Assembly (NCBI RefSeq): GCF_000023945.1 | Contig: NC_013158.1 | Coordinates: 2,542,001-2,606,000 of the forward strand | Source: Halorhabdus utahensis DSM 12940 | GTDB lineage: Archaea; Halobacteriota; Halobacteria; Halobacteriales; Haloarculaceae | Length of the DNA: 64,000 bases | Direction of reading: 5' to 3' | Shown here: one piece after another, positions 17,835-28,799 of the stretch | Layout of the letters: each line of letters begins with the position of its first letter | Position numbering within the stretch: position 1 is the stretch's first letter | Position numbers and translations under genes: made by a program | Notes under the pieces: generated by a model | Told to the model about the DNA's origin: nothing | What the model saw: the letters and a program-made list of their open reading frames with translations, nothing else | Database searches by the model: none

Positions 17835-19267
17835 ACGGCCATCGCGTCGATCACGACTGCGACCAGCAGGGCCCCGAGGAAGGCGTTCGAGGCGTGGAAG
17901 GCCCGGAAGGCCGCGTCGGTCGTTCGCTCACGGTGCAGTACCAGAACGGCCCACAGGAAGATGGCCCCGACAATCGAGACCGTGGCTCCATAGAGGACGC
18001 CGAGGTTCGCCAGCGTCGCCAGTCCGCTTGCGGCCAACAGCGTCGCACCGAGGTACAGCAGGATGTGCTTGCGCGTCACCGTCTCGCCGCGGACGACTGG
18101 CATCATCGGGAAGCCGCCGCGTGCGTAGTCGTCCTGGTAGGCCAGCGCCAGGTTGTAGAAGTGCGCCGGCGTCCACAGGAAGACGATTCCCGCCAGCGCG
18201 AGGCCTGGAACCCCGAACGTCCCGGTGACGGCGACCCAGCCGATGAGTGCCGGCAGCGCGCCGGCGAACCCGCCGATGACGGTGTTCTGGACGGTGTTTG
18301 GCTTGAGCAACAGGGTGTAGACGACGCTGTAGAAGAGGATCGCCGAGAGGCCCAGTGCGGCAGCCAACACGTTGACCGTGGCGAAGATGGCAAGCGAGAG
18401 TGCAGACAGGAGTAGTCCGAACGCGACCGCGTTCCGGATCGGGATGCGGTCGGTCACCACCGGTCGGTCGGACGTGCGCTGCATCCGCTTGTCGACGTCA
18501 CGTTCGAGGACGTGATTGAACGTGCCACTGGCACCGATCGCCAGCACACCGCCGGACAGCGTTGCCAGGATCGTCTCGACCGTCAGCGTCCGTCCGCCCG
18601 TCGTCGCCAGGGCCATGCCCGCCGAGGCAACCAGACACAGCAACCACATCAGGCGTGGCTTGGTCAACCGGACGTAGGCTTGCAGCGTCGCCAGCATCTC
18701 TCCCGCCGGTCCTCGGTCACGCCGGGTCGACGGGTGGTCGTCATCGACGGCTGTCTCGACCGGCTCTGGTTGGGTCGTCACGCCCGAATCTGGTTCCTCA
18801 GTCGGGTCGCCGTACATCGTTTCGAGATGCCAGGCCAGCGCGAGCACGAGCGATCCGAAGATGCTCATCGCCACGCCGAGGTGGACGGCCGGCGAGATTC
18901 CGGCGGCCCCGGTGACCGTCACCACGGCACCCAGCGCGACCTGGACTGGAAAGAGGACGACCGCGACGGCAAGAGCGGCCCGGACCCGGCGATCCGAGAC
19001 GCGCCGGAAGCCGACGATCGCACTCAGTAGTACTGCAACGCCGACGGTTGCCGCAAGCACCCGATGGCCCCAGGCGACGGCAAGCGCTGGCGACTCCGTA
19101 GAGGGAAGCTGGCAGGCCGGCCAGGTCGAGCAGGTCGCCGCCGCGTCGGCGATCGAGGCGGTTGCCCCCGCAATGACAAGCAGATAGACGCCGACGATCG
19201 TCCCGGCGAGCAGCGTCGAAAGTGGGACATCGTCGATCTGGTTCCGTAGCACTGATTCTCGTTTCAT
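17831..19267 (-). CDS. ctaB: Heme O synthase fused to an N-terminal CtaA-like half
   Basis: A 478-residue membrane protein. Residues from about 195 to the end form protoheme IX farnesyltransferase: NHVLERDVDKRMQRTSDRPV holds the Asp-rich prenyl-diphosphate site and LWTPAHFYNLAL plus YQDDYARGGFPMMP are family motifs. It attaches a farnesyl chain to heme b, giving heme O for terminal oxidases. Residues 1-150 resemble one half of CtaA/COX15 (four segments, with WGHRVLAATVG and PAVHLGVAM carrying candidate heme-ligand His). An acidic linker joins the parts. It leads a four-gene operon. Confidence 0.9.
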   Translation of the reverse strand: MKRESVLRNQIDDVPLSTLLAGTIVGVYLLVIAGATASIADAAATCSTWPACQLPSTESPALAVAWGHRVLAATVGVAVLLSAIVGFRRVSDRRVRAALAVAVVLFPVQVALGAVVTVTGAAGISPAVHLGVAMSIFGSLVLALAWHLETMYGDPTEEPDSGVTTQPEPVETAVDDDHPSTRRDRGPAGEMLATLQAYVRLTKPRLMWLLCLVASAGMALATTGGRTLTVETILATLSGGVLAIGASGTFNHVLERDVDKRMQRTSDRPVVTDRIPIRNAVAFGLLLSALSLAIFATVNVLAAALGLSAILFYSVVYTLLLKPNTVQNTVIGGFAGALPALIGWVAVTGTFGVPGLALAGIVFLWTPAHFYNLALAYQDDYARGGFPMMPVVRGETVTRKHILLYLGATLLAASGLATLANLGVLYGATVSIVGAIFLWAVLVLHRERTTDAAFRAFHASNAFLGALLVAVVIDAMAV

Positions 19268-19512
19268 CTCGGTGGCGAGCGATACTTAGGCTTCCCCCCG
19301 ATGCAACACTTGTCGCGTTTGTCGGCATGGAAGTCGAGTAACTCTCACGGTAGAACGACGGCTGGACAGGAGTGGCCCCCCGACTGTCAATTCAGCCCTC
19401 TGTGGCCGCCCAAAGAGTCATCCTTCCAGCCCCCCTTCATTTCAATATGAGATGCCCTCAGCCGCCAGTGTGTCCCGATCGCAATCGGACAGTCCGCTGA
19501 GCAGGTGAGACA

Positions 19513-21252
19513 ATGACTCATTCCGAACCGATCCATGTCCTCACGGTTTCGACGGACGGCACGACCCACTCCTTGCAAGCGAGCGACCGGATCGATGTTT
19601 CGGCCGTGACGTCGATCGAGGCGGCGATCGATGACATCGATCGGAACGGCGGCGTCGAGTGTGTGGTCTGCGATCACGATCCGCCGGCGATCGACGGTGT
19701 GGCGCTGCTGGAGGCGGTCCGATCCCGGGAACCCGACCTGCCAGTCATGCTCTTTGCCGCCGGCGAGGCGGCTCGACGAGCAGCGGCAGCCGGTGTGACT
19801 GATACGTTTTCCGACCGGGCGGACACCGATCGACTCCCGACACTCATCGAGGAAGCTGTCGGCTATTACCGCGCGAAACGGGATCAGGTCGCCGCCGAAG
19901 CCCGGGCGGCGACGCACCTCGACGCGGCCAGAGATGGGGTGGCGATCGTGCGGGACGGCCGCTATGTCTTCGTCAACACCCAGTTGCTCGAGCTATTCGG
20001 TGCCCAACGCCGCGAACACGTCGTCGGTGAATCGTTCCCGGCAAATCTAACCTTCGAAGGAATCGATCTGGATGCGGCTCGTCTCGAGGCCGTTTCGAAC
20101 GGTGGGCGAACGCTCGACGCCGCAGACGCGATCCTCCAGAGCCAGGCGGGATCGCTTTCGGTGGAGGTATCCGCCCAGCCGACCGAATGGGTCGGTCGCC
20201 CGGCGGCTGTTCTAATCGTCAGAGACGTCAGCGACGTCCGGCGGGTCGAGGAGCGACTTCGCAACTACGAGCAAGCCGTCGAGAGTTCGACCGATCTGCT
20301 GGCGGCACTTGACGCTGACCGGCGGTTCCTGTTCGCCAACGAGACGTACTGTGCTTACCACGGCGTCGAACCGTCGACCATCGAAGGCAGCCCGCTGGCA
20401 GATGTCGTCGGTCCCGATACCGACGACCGGCTCGATGCATACGTCGATCGCGTGTTGGCCGGCGAACGCGTCCAGTATGAGACAGTACGTGACCATCCGG
20501 AGCTGGGAACTCGATTGCTCGACGTCCGGTACTATCCGCTCCGGGGTGTCGACGGCGAGGTTCGTGGGTACGGGTCGACGATCCGGGATATTACCGAACG
20601 GAGCGAGCGCATCAACCAGTTACACAAGATCGACCGGATCCTTCGGCATAACGCGCGGAACAGACTCAACGTCATCACCGGCCACGCCGAGATGATCGAA
20701 TCAGCGGGCGATGTCGAAGTTCGGACTCACGCCGGCAAGATTCTCGAGACGAGTGAATCGCTGCTCGACACGTTCAACAAAGAGCGCCGGATCACGCAGC
20801 TACTTGCTCACCCACCCAGCCGTGAACGAGTCGACGTCTCGACGGTCGTGCCCGCTGCCGTCGAGATGGCCCGTCGCCAATATCCTGCCGCCCGAATTTC
20901 GGTCTCGACGCCCGACGGCGCGACCGTCAAAGCCTCGCCTCGCTTGACGGAGGGCATACTCGAACTCATCGAGAACGCTGTCATCCATGCAGACGACCCG
21001 GCACCGACGGTGACAGTCGATGTCAGCATCGATGACGAGGCTGTTCGCATCGAAATCGGTGATTCCGGCCCGCCCATTCCGGACCAGGAAGTCAACATTG
21101 TGACGGGTGACAGTGAAATCGACTCCCTGAACCACGCCCGTGGACTCGGGCTGTGGCTCGTCTCGCTGATCGTGAGGCGATCGGGTGGTCGCCTGGAGTT
21201 TGATGACAACGAACCGAGTGGCAACGTGGCCCGGATCGTCTTACCCGGTTGA
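19513..21252 (+). CDS. Sensor histidine kinase with receiver-like and two PAS domains
   Basis: A 579-residue soluble signalling kinase. Order: receiver-like domain (1-115, VECVVCDHDPPAIDG), a PAS domain (about 130-235), a second PAS (about 245-365), the dimerisation/phosphoacceptor region with H379 in LRHNARNRLN, then a HATPase domain (LIENAVIHAD N-box, IGDSGPPIP, HARGLGLWL). No transmembrane segment is seen, so the signal is probably internal, such as redox state or a ligand in the PAS pockets. It sits between the ctaB operon and coxB, which suggests respiratory sensing, but no partner regulator is next to it. Confidence 0.85.
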   Translation: MTHSEPIHVLTVSTDGTTHSLQASDRIDVSAVTSIEAAIDDIDRNGGVECVVCDHDPPAIDGVALLEAVRSREPDLPVMLFAAGEAARRAAAAGVTDTFSDRADTDRLPTLIEEAVGYYRAKRDQVAAEARAATHLDAARDGVAIVRDGRYVFVNTQLLELFGAQRREHVVGESFPANLTFEGIDLDAARLEAVSNGGRTLDAADAILQSQAGSLSVEVSAQPTEWVGRPAAVLIVRDVSDVRRVEERLRNYEQAVESSTDLLAALDADRRFLFANETYCAYHGVEPSTIEGSPLADVVGPDTDDRLDAYVDRVLAGERVQYETVRDHPELGTRLLDVRYYPLRGVDGEVRGYGSTIRDITERSERINQLHKIDRILRHNARNRLNVITGHAEMIESAGDVEVRTHAGKILETSESLLDTFNKERRITQLLAHPPSRERVDVSTVVPAAVEMARRQYPAARISVSTPDGATVKASPRLTEGILELIENAVIHADDPAPTVTVDVSIDDEAVRIEIGDSGPPIPDQEVNIVTGDSEIDSLNHARGLGLWLVSLIVRRSGGRLEFDDNEPSGNVARIVLPG

Positions 21253-21333
21253 GCACTTCGTTCCATGTCGAACTCGGTCGAGTCCGGCTGGGACACCCGC
21301 GAGGAATCGCCGAAATTCGCCGGATGAACGCTC

Positions 21334-21338
21334 TTTAT
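21334..21338 (+). promoter_or_regulatory. TATA box of coxB
   Basis: CTCTTTATGA centred about 28 bp before the coxB ATG at 21364, consistent with a leaderless transcript. Confidence 0.5.
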
Positions 21339-21363
21339 GACCGGCTGTCCCAAAGCGTTGCAT

Positions 21364-22068
21364 ATGACCAAGACGCGAAACGGACTGGTGGCAGCACTCT
21401 CGGTGGGGGGACTCGCGACGTTCGTCTCCACTGTGGCCGCCCAGTCCGAGGGAACCTCGACGACGAACGACCTGATCTGGGGGCTGATGAACGAGTTGCT
21501 GTGGGTTGCGATCCCGATCACGCTGCTCGTCGAGGCGATCCTGCTCTACACCGTCTGGCGATACCGGGCCGGCAAAAGCGAGGCGGCAAAGCCAACCCAG
21601 GAAAACCGCCGGCTCGAAATCACCTGGACGGTCACCACGGCGATCGTCCTGCTGTTCGTCGGCGTTGCCTCCTACGGTGTCCTCGGCCAGCAGCCCGTCA
21701 CGGATACGGGTCCGTCCGAAGACGCCCTGGAAGTCGACGTGGTTGCCGAACGATACGCCTGGACGTTCAACTATCCCGAACAGAACGTCACCACGGGCGA
21801 GACGCTGGTCCTTCCGGTCGACCAGAAGGTGCGTCTGAACGTCACCTCCAAGGACTGGATTCACTCCTTTCACGTCTCCGGGCTGGGGCTGAAACAGGAC
21901 GCCTTCCCCGGTAAATCGAACCATTTGACCACAACCCCGACAAAAACTGGCTCATACCAGCTGTACTGTGCGGAGTTCTGCGGTGTGGGTCACTCCGCCA
22001 TGCTCGGGACGGTCGAAGTAATGGAGCAGGACGACTTCCAGGACTGGCTCGATCAGCAATCCGAATAA
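21364..22068 (+). CDS. coxB: Cytochrome c oxidase subunit II (CuA)
   Basis: A 234-residue membrane-anchored oxidase subunit. An N-terminal signal/TM segment and a second TM hairpin (about residues 40-110) are followed by a cupredoxin domain outside the membrane. All binuclear CuA ligands are present: H167, C202, C206, H210 and M213 in CAEFCGVGHSAM. It receives electrons from a soluble copper protein or cytochrome and passes them to subunit I, which is not in the window. The neighbouring ctaB operon supplies heme O. Confidence 0.93.
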   Translation: MTKTRNGLVAALSVGGLATFVSTVAAQSEGTSTTNDLIWGLMNELLWVAIPITLLVEAILLYTVWRYRAGKSEAAKPTQENRRLEITWTVTTAIVLLFVGVASYGVLGQQPVTDTGPSEDALEVDVVAERYAWTFNYPEQNVTTGETLVLPVDQKVRLNVTSKDWIHSFHVSGLGLKQDAFPGKSNHLTTTPTKTGSYQLYCAEFCGVGHSAMLGTVEVMEQDDFQDWLDQQSE

Positions 22069-22180
22069 GTGTCGTCGACGGTCCTGCAGGGTGGCCTGGT
22101 GAGGACATTTTTCGAAGCGACGTTTCGGGACTACCCGCGACACGAGGTTGTTTTGTCCGCTCGGCCGCTATGATCCAGCG

Positions 22181-22627
22181 ATGGTTCGGCACTACGAGGA
22201 CTTTGCTGTCGGTGAGTCCTGGACGTTCGGAACGCGGCGTGTTACCGCCGACGAGATCCAGGACTTCGCACGCAAGTACGACCCACAGTCGATGCACGTC
22301 GATAGCGAGGCCGCGAGCGAGGGGCCCTTCGAGGGCCTGATCGCGAGCGGGTGGCACACCGCCGCGCTCTCGACTCGGCTGCTTGTGGATGGACTCTTCG
22401 AGGATGCGGCCGGCCGTGGCGGCCTGGGTGTCGACGATCTGGAGTGGCGGACGCCGCTTCGGCCGGGTGACGAACTCACCGTCGACGTCGAGGTGGTCAA
22501 TACGGAACCGTTCGACGACGACCGCGGCCAGGTCGACCTTGCGGTGCGGACGACGACACAGGAGGACGACGAGGTACTCTCGATGGTCGTCAAGGGGCTG
22601 TTCGCGCGCCGGAACGACGGACATTGA
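22181..22627 (+). CDS. MaoC-like hotdog dehydratase
   Basis: A 148-residue single-hotdog protein of the MaoC/(R)-hydratase family. The hydratase motif with Asp and His is visible as YDPQSMHVD, followed by GLIASGWHTAALSTRL. Such enzymes hydrate enoyl-CoA or related thioesters, as in PHA or fatty-acid metabolism; the substrate is unknown. The stop codon TGA (22625-22627) lies at the very border of the TnpB element and may have been supplied by the insertion, so the native C-terminus could have been altered. Confidence 0.8.
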   Translation: MVRHYEDFAVGESWTFGTRRVTADEIQDFARKYDPQSMHVDSEAASEGPFEGLIASGWHTAALSTRLLVDGLFEDAAGRGGLGVDDLEWRTPLRPGDELTVDVEVVNTEPFDDDRGQVDLAVRTTTQEDDEVLSMVVKGLFARRNDGH

Positions 22628-24016
<1,389 letters not shown>

Positions 24017-24109
24017 TACATTTGTAATTGGGTGCGCCTGCTTAAGTATTTGTTGGAATATCAGGCCGTGCTATCGTCGGTGGTTTGTGCCATCGTTTGT
24101 CGGCTTCAT

Positions 24110-24147
<38 letters not shown>

Positions 24148-24172
24148 CGTAACACGCTTTTCCGAACGCCGA

Positions 24173-25432
24173 TCAGTCGTCGGCCGGCACCGCCTGTGGG
24201 CGTATCGTCTCGGCGATCGCCGGGACGAGTCCGTGAATCGATGCCGTCAGCGCCCGCGATTCGAGGTCGCGATATCGATCTCGTGCGTCCTGGCCGCCGT
24301 GATTGCGCTCTCCGAGCGGACGCGTTTCCACCAGGATCGGCCGCCCGCTCGACTCGGCCAGTTCGAGGACGGTCCCGTCCGGCCCAACCTCCGGATCGGC
24401 CAGGACTGTCGCTACGGCCGTCCGGCAGTGTTCCTGGGCTTCCCGGAGCGCCGACTCGCTTGGGCCGGAAAGTGGTGGAGCGGTGATCGCCTCGATGTCG
24501 AGTTCCGCGGCGACCGACAGCGCGGTGTCCCCGCTCGGCATCGGGCCGGCAGTCACCTCGAAGCCGGCCTGCCAGAGCTTCGTCAGGGCGCGGGCGGCGG
24601 TCGCGCCGCTGCCAAGGACGTGGACGTGCGCGTTTCGATCCCGCCGCGGTTCGGCGATGGCCGTCACACTCGGCGTCCCGGTGACGGCATCGGGCGTGAC
24701 GGCCGTCCGGGTGTCGAAGGCCGGCCGGAGGTGTTCGTCCGACAGGACTGTCTCCGGGTCGCCGACGGCCTGGAGCTCCCCGTCGGCGAGCAACGCGAGT
24801 CGATCGCAGTAGCGGGCCGCCAGATCCAGGTCGTGGATCGCCGCGACTGCCCCTCTCCCGTCAGCGATCAACTCTCCCACCAGCTCCAGGACGCCGACCT
24901 GGTGGTTGATGTCGAGGCTGGCGGTCGGTTCGTCCAATACGAGCGCCGGTGTGTCCTGGGCCAGGGCTCGCGCGACAAAGGCCCGCTGGCGCTCGCCGCC
25001 GCTGACGGCCGTGATCGGTCGGTCACGGAGATCGGCCATTTCAGTTCGTTCGAGCGCTCGCTCGATGGCTTCTCGGTCGGCCTCGTCGCCGGTCAGGTCG
25101 GTCCGTGCCCGATAGGGCGTCCGACCCATCCGGACGACGTCCTCGACGCTGAACGCGAACGAGACGGACGTATCCTGGGGCACCGTGGCGACGTGTCGAC
25201 TCACGCCCCGCGGTCCGAGTTCAGTTACCGCCGTGCCGTCGAGACGGACGGCTCCGCTGTCCGGTGTGATGACGCCGTTTACCGTCCGCAGGAGCGTCGT
25301 CTTTCCGGCCCCGTTCGGGCCGACGAGTCCCAGGAACTCCCCGGCATCGACCGACAGTGAGACGTCACGTAGTGCGTCGACCTCGCCGAGCGAGACCGAG
25401 ACGTCGTCCAGTTCGATCGTGTGGTGGTTCAT
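24173..25432 (-). CDS. btuD: Cobalamin ABC transporter ATPase with extra C-terminal domain
   Basis: A 419-residue protein. The first 255 residues are a standard importer ATPase: [35 protein letters not shown] and the switch His in AAIHDLDL. Residues about 270-419 are an added domain beginning [21 protein letters not shown], which has a Rossmann-like opening and may bind a nucleotide or other ligand. With BtuC and BtuF it imports corrinoids. Its ATG overlaps the btuC stop (ATGA). The TnpB element begins about 30 bp after its stop. Confidence 0.88.
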   Translation of the reverse strand: MNHHTIELDDVSVSLGEVDALRDVSLSVDAGEFLGLVGPNGAGKTTLLRTVNGVITPDSGAVRLDGTAVTELGPRGVSRHVATVPQDTSVSFAFSVEDVVRMGRTPYRARTDLTGDEADREAIERALERTEMADLRDRPITAVSGGERQRAFVARALAQDTPALVLDEPTASLDINHQVGVLELVGELIADGRGAVAAIHDLDLAARYCDRLALLADGELQAVGDPETVLSDEHLRPAFDTRTAVTPDAVTGTPSVTAIAEPRRDRNAHVHVLGSGATAARALTKLWQAGFEVTAGPMPSGDTALSVAAELDIEAITAPPLSGPSESALREAQEHCRTAVATVLADPEVGPDGTVLELAESSGRPILVETRPLGERNHGGQDARDRYRDLESRALTASIHGLVPAIAETIRPQAVPADD

Positions 25433-26529
25433 AGTTCGTGCACCTCCCGGCGACGCAGCAGATAGAGGAAGAAGGGGGCCCCGAGCGCGGACGTGACGAT
25501 CCCGACGGGCAACGGGGCGGGGTTGGAGCGGGCGACGGTGTCGGTCGCGACGAGGAAGGCCGCCCCGGCCAGTGCGCTCGTCGGGAGGAGAATCCGGTGG
25601 TCGGGGCCGACGAGCAATCGCATGACGTGGGGGACGATCAATCCGACGAAGCCGATGACGCCCGCGACGGCGACCGCGGCGGCGGTCACGATACTCGAAA
25701 GCGCGAGCAAGATCCGCTTGGTCCGCTCGACCGCGATCCCGACAGTCTGGGCGTCCTCCTCGCCGAGCATGAGGGCGTTGAGGTCCCGAGCGTAGGCAAG
25801 CAGACCGAAGAACGTCACCAGTACCACTGGCAGCGTCACCTCGACTTCGGCCCAGGAACTACTGTGAAGGTGCCCCATCAGCCAGAAGACGGCCCGTTCG
25901 AGGCTTTCGCCGGCGTGCAAGAGGAGATAGGAGATCACCGCGCCCAGGAAGGTCTGGACGGCCACGCCCGCAAGCAGCAGCGTCGCGACCGGCGTCCGGC
26001 CGTTCTCGGTGGCGATCGCGTAGACGACGAAGGCCGCCACCAGCGCGCCGGCGAAGGCGGCAGTCTGGAGCCCGAACGGGAACGCGATCGGAAACGCGAT
26101 CGTCGCGACTGCGCCGACCGCCGCGCCCGAGGAGACGCCGATGATCGAGGGGTCGGCCATCGGATTCCGGAAGAAGCCCTGCATGACGGCACCGGCACTC
26201 GCCAGTGCGAAACCCACGACACCGCCGAGTGCGATCCGGGGGAGGCGAACGTCTCGCACGATCGTCTCGGCCGTTCCGGGCACGCCAAACGAGAACGGGT
26301 AGGCGTAGCGTACGTCGACAGTGGGAGCGGGGACCGACAGACTGAGAACCGATGTCTCGACGATTCCGACGTTGAGACCTGCCGGGATGCCGACCGCGTT
26401 GAGCGTCGCCTTCGCGACAGTCGGCAGGTCCAGGGCGACTGGTCCGATCGCTGCACTCGTGACTGTGACGACAAATAACGTTACCGTCAGGCCAACTGTC
26501 CAGACGCCGATCCGCAACCCCATCCGCAT
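25429..26529 (-). CDS. btuC: Cobalamin ABC transporter permease
   Basis: A 366-residue permease of the FecCD/BtuC family with about ten transmembrane segments. Family motifs include [46 protein letters not shown] and [20 protein letters not shown], the latter near the ATPase coupling helix. Start: ATG 26529 is preferred because the AT-rich box at about 26556-26566 is then about 33 bp upstream; ATG 26550 (seven more residues) and ATG 26523 are alternatives. Divergent from btuF and overlapping btuD. Confidence 0.88.
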   Translation of the reverse strand: MRMGLRIGVWTVGLTVTLFVVTVTSAAIGPVALDLPTVAKATLNAVGIPAGLNVGIVETSVLSLSVPAPTVDVRYAYPFSFGVPGTAETIVRDVRLPRIALGGVVGFALASAGAVMQGFFRNPMADPSIIGVSSGAAVGAVATIAFPIAFPFGLQTAAFAGALVAAFVVYAIATENGRTPVATLLLAGVAVQTFLGAVISYLLLHAGESLERAVFWLMGHLHSSSWAEVEVTLPVVLVTFFGLLAYARDLNALMLGEEDAQTVGIAVERTKRILLALSSIVTAAAVAVAGVIGFVGLIVPHVMRLLVGPDHRILLPTSALAGAAFLVATDTVARSNPAPLPVGIVTSALGAPFFLYLLRRREVHEL

Positions 26530-26550
26530 TGACGACAAGTTGAGTTGCAT

Positions 26551-26590
26551 TAGATAAGTATTTATTGGATAAGCCCACAGCCCGGAGTAC
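26551..26590. promoter_or_regulatory. Shared divergent promoter of btuC and btuF
   Basis: Only 40 bp separate the longest btuC start from btuF. The AT-rich core GATAAGTATTTATTGGATAAG (26553-26573, with direct repeats of GATAAG at each end) contains the only plausible TATA element. It is about 28 bp before the btuF ATG and about 33 bp before btuC ATG 26529, so one box may serve both directions. This would couple expression of permease and binding protein. Confidence 0.5.
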
Positions 26591-27811
26591 ATGTCACGGA
26601 CCATCGCAGGCGTACTCGCAGTGCTGTTGGTCGTCGGTGGTGTGGCCGGTGTGGCGCTGTCGCCCGCTGCCGGCCAGGCCGCTACCCACGAATCGACTGT
26701 CAACTGCTCGTTCCCGATCACCGTCACCGATGCCAACGGGGCGAACGTGACGGTGAGTGAGCGACCGGAACGAGTCGTCACCCTTGCACCGAGTGCTTCC
26801 CAGGTCGTGTGGGAACTCGGTGCCCAAGACAGCGTTGTCGGGATGCCGGTCAACCAGTACACGAGCTACCTGAACGGATCGAGCGAGAAGACGAACGTCG
26901 TCACCGACAACGGACAGCCCCAGATCGAGACGATCATCGGACTCGAACCCGATCTGGTGCTTGCGCCGAATATCATCAGCTCTGACGCGGTCGAACAACT
27001 CCGGGACGCGGGCGTGACGGTCTATCGTTTCGAAAGTGCGAGTTCGATCGGTGACGTCGTCGAGAAGACGCGACTCACCGGGCGACTGCTCGGCACCTAC
27101 GAGACCGCCACCGACGTCAGTGCTCGGACGCAGGCAGCCGTCGAGGCTTACCGGAATGCGACCACCGGGGCGGAACGACCGACAGTCTACTACGCCATGG
27201 GCGGTGGATTCACCGCCGGTCCCCAGACGTTCATCGGTGACGTGATCGATGCTGCCGGCGCGGATAACGTTGCCAGTGCCGCAAACATCAGCACCTACGA
27301 TACGATCAGTACCGAAGTTGTCGTCGAGGAAAATCCCGACTGGATCGTCGTCTCGGGGCAATCGCCGATCCCGTCCGATCCCGCGCTGTCGAACACCACG
27401 GCGATACAGGAAAACCAGACTGTCCGCGTCGACGCCAACTTCATCAGCCAACCCGGGCCGCGGGTGACCCAGCCGCTACGGACGCTGGCGACGGCATTCC
27501 ATCCCGAAGCGGCGGCCGACGTGACTGCGGATCCGTCGACGGTGTCGGCCCCGGTCTGTGCGGCTGATGCGATGGAGCCGACGACGACTGAGTCGGCGTC
27601 GGCAACGACGACCGATTCATCGGCCGAGACGACCGAGATGACGACCGATTCAACGACCGAATCGACGACGGCCGAGACGGTCACGCTGGAAACTAATCAG
27701 ACGATGGACCAAGCCACCGAACAGACCACGACCGCCACTGGCCCTGGGTTCGGGATCGTCGCGGCACTCATCGCGCTGGTTGGCGCGGGAACGGTTACCC
27801 GGCGTCAGTAA
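26591..27811 (+). CDS. btuF: Cobalamin-binding protein with PGF-CTERM anchor
   Basis: A 406-residue exported binding protein. Signal peptide 1-28, a class III periplasmic-binding domain (about 40-330, with [20 protein letters not shown] and LEPDLVLAP), a Thr/Ser/Glu-rich linker (about 333-385) and a PGF-CTERM tail, [17 protein letters not shown] followed by basic residues. The tail is the archaeosortase A signal for C-terminal processing and lipid attachment. It captures corrinoids for BtuCD. An iron-siderophore ligand is possible in this family, but the cobalamin operon that starts 1 bp downstream favours B12. Confidence 0.88.
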   Translation: MSRTIAGVLAVLLVVGGVAGVALSPAAGQAATHESTVNCSFPITVTDANGANVTVSERPERVVTLAPSASQVVWELGAQDSVVGMPVNQYTSYLNGSSEKTNVVTDNGQPQIETIIGLEPDLVLAPNIISSDAVEQLRDAGVTVYRFESASSIGDVVEKTRLTGRLLGTYETATDVSARTQAAVEAYRNATTGAERPTVYYAMGGGFTAGPQTFIGDVIDAAGADNVASAANISTYDTISTEVVVEENPDWIVVSGQSPIPSDPALSNTTAIQENQTVRVDANFISQPGPRVTQPLRTLATAFHPEAAADVTADPSTVSAPVCAADAMEPTTTESASATTTDSSAETTEMTTDSTTESTTAETVTLETNQTMDQATEQTTTATGPGFGIVAALIALVGAGTVTRRQ

Positions 27812-27812
27812 C

Positions 27813-28799
27813 GTGACGATCATCGCGGCGGCCCCAGGCGAGTTCGTGGTTCGCATCCAGCCGGGGATCTGCGTCGCGCTCGCCCTCGCGCTGGACGGGG
27901 CTGTCGGCGAACCGCCCGAATCGATTCATCCCGTCGCGCTGTTCGGTCGAATGATCGCTCCCCTTGATCGCGAGTGGCCGTTTTCGCGGGCCGTGGGCAC
28001 GTCGATCGCGCTGGCTGCTCCACTCGCCGTCGCTTTCCTCGCCTGGCTGCTCGTCGAGTTTGCCACAACTGTCCCGGTCCTCAGCTCGATCGTCGCCGGC
28101 CTCGTTCTTTTCAGTACGCTAAGCCTCCGCCGGCTGCTCACGCGGGCCCGAGACGTGATCGATGTCAGCAGGACAGATCTGGAGACGGCCCGGGAGCGCC
28201 TCCCCGCGCTGGTGGGTCGCGACCCGAGTTCCCTCTCGCCGCCATTGATCCGGAGTGCCAGCGTCGAGAGTCTGGCCGAGAATCTGGCAGACGGGTTCGT
28301 CGCGCCGTTGCTCGCATTCACTCTCGGCGCGCAGCTCTCGCTGTCGGTCGGCGTCGCTGCCGCTGTCTGGATCAAGGCGGTCAATACGCTCGACTCGATG
28401 CTTGGCTACCGTTCGAAGCCCGTCGGCTGGGCGAGCGCGCGACTCGACGATCTCGTGATGTGGCTGCCGGCGCGGACGACGGCTGTTTTGATCGCGCTGG
28501 CGGCCCGTGATTTCGGGGCACTCTGGCGTGCCCGGGGATGGCGTGGCGCGCCCCCGTCGCCCAACTCCGGGTGGCCGATGGCGACGCTGGCTGCCGTACT
28601 CGACACCCGGTTCGAGAAGCCCGGCGTGTACGTACTCAACCCGGATGCAACGCTACCCGACGCAGCGGCGGCGACGCGAGCGATTCGGATCGTGGCGATC
28701 GCGGGGACCATCGCCGGCGCGATGTCACTCCTCATCGCGTCCGTTCAGCTCAGTCCTGGCTCACTCGGACTCGTCGCCGTGGGGGTGGGGTCATGTTGA
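27813..28799 (+). CDS. cbiB: Adenosylcobinamide-phosphate synthase
   Basis: A 328-residue membrane enzyme that joins aminopropanol phosphate to adenosylcobyric acid. Family blocks ALALDGAVGEPPESIHPVALFGRMI and ENLADGFVAPLLAFTLGA, AVNTLDSMLGYRS, and NSGWPMATLAAVL are present, with about five hydrophobic segments. The GTG start at 27813 is 1 bp after the btuF stop, so import and salvage genes share a transcript. It overlaps cobS by 7 bp. Its aminopropanol-phosphate substrate is made by CobD further down the operon. Confidence 0.92.
   Translation: MTIIAAAPGEFVVRIQPGICVALALALDGAVGEPPESIHPVALFGRMIAPLDREWPFSRAVGTSIALAAPLAVAFLAWLLVEFATTVPVLSSIVAGLVLFSTLSLRRLLTRARDVIDVSRTDLETARERLPALVGRDPSSLSPPLIRSASVESLAENLADGFVAPLLAFTLGAQLSLSVGVAAAVWIKAVNTLDSMLGYRSKPVGWASARLDDLVMWLPARTTAVLIALAARDFGALWRARGWRGAPPSPNSGWPMATLAAVLDTRFEKPGVYVLNPDATLPDAAAATRAIRIVAIAGTIAGAMSLLIASVQLSPGSLGLVAVGVGSC

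Noticed and set aside
26591-27811. Iron-siderophore binding protein
   Set aside because: The fold allows it, but the direct junction to cbiB and the divergent btuC-btuD genes favour cobalamin.
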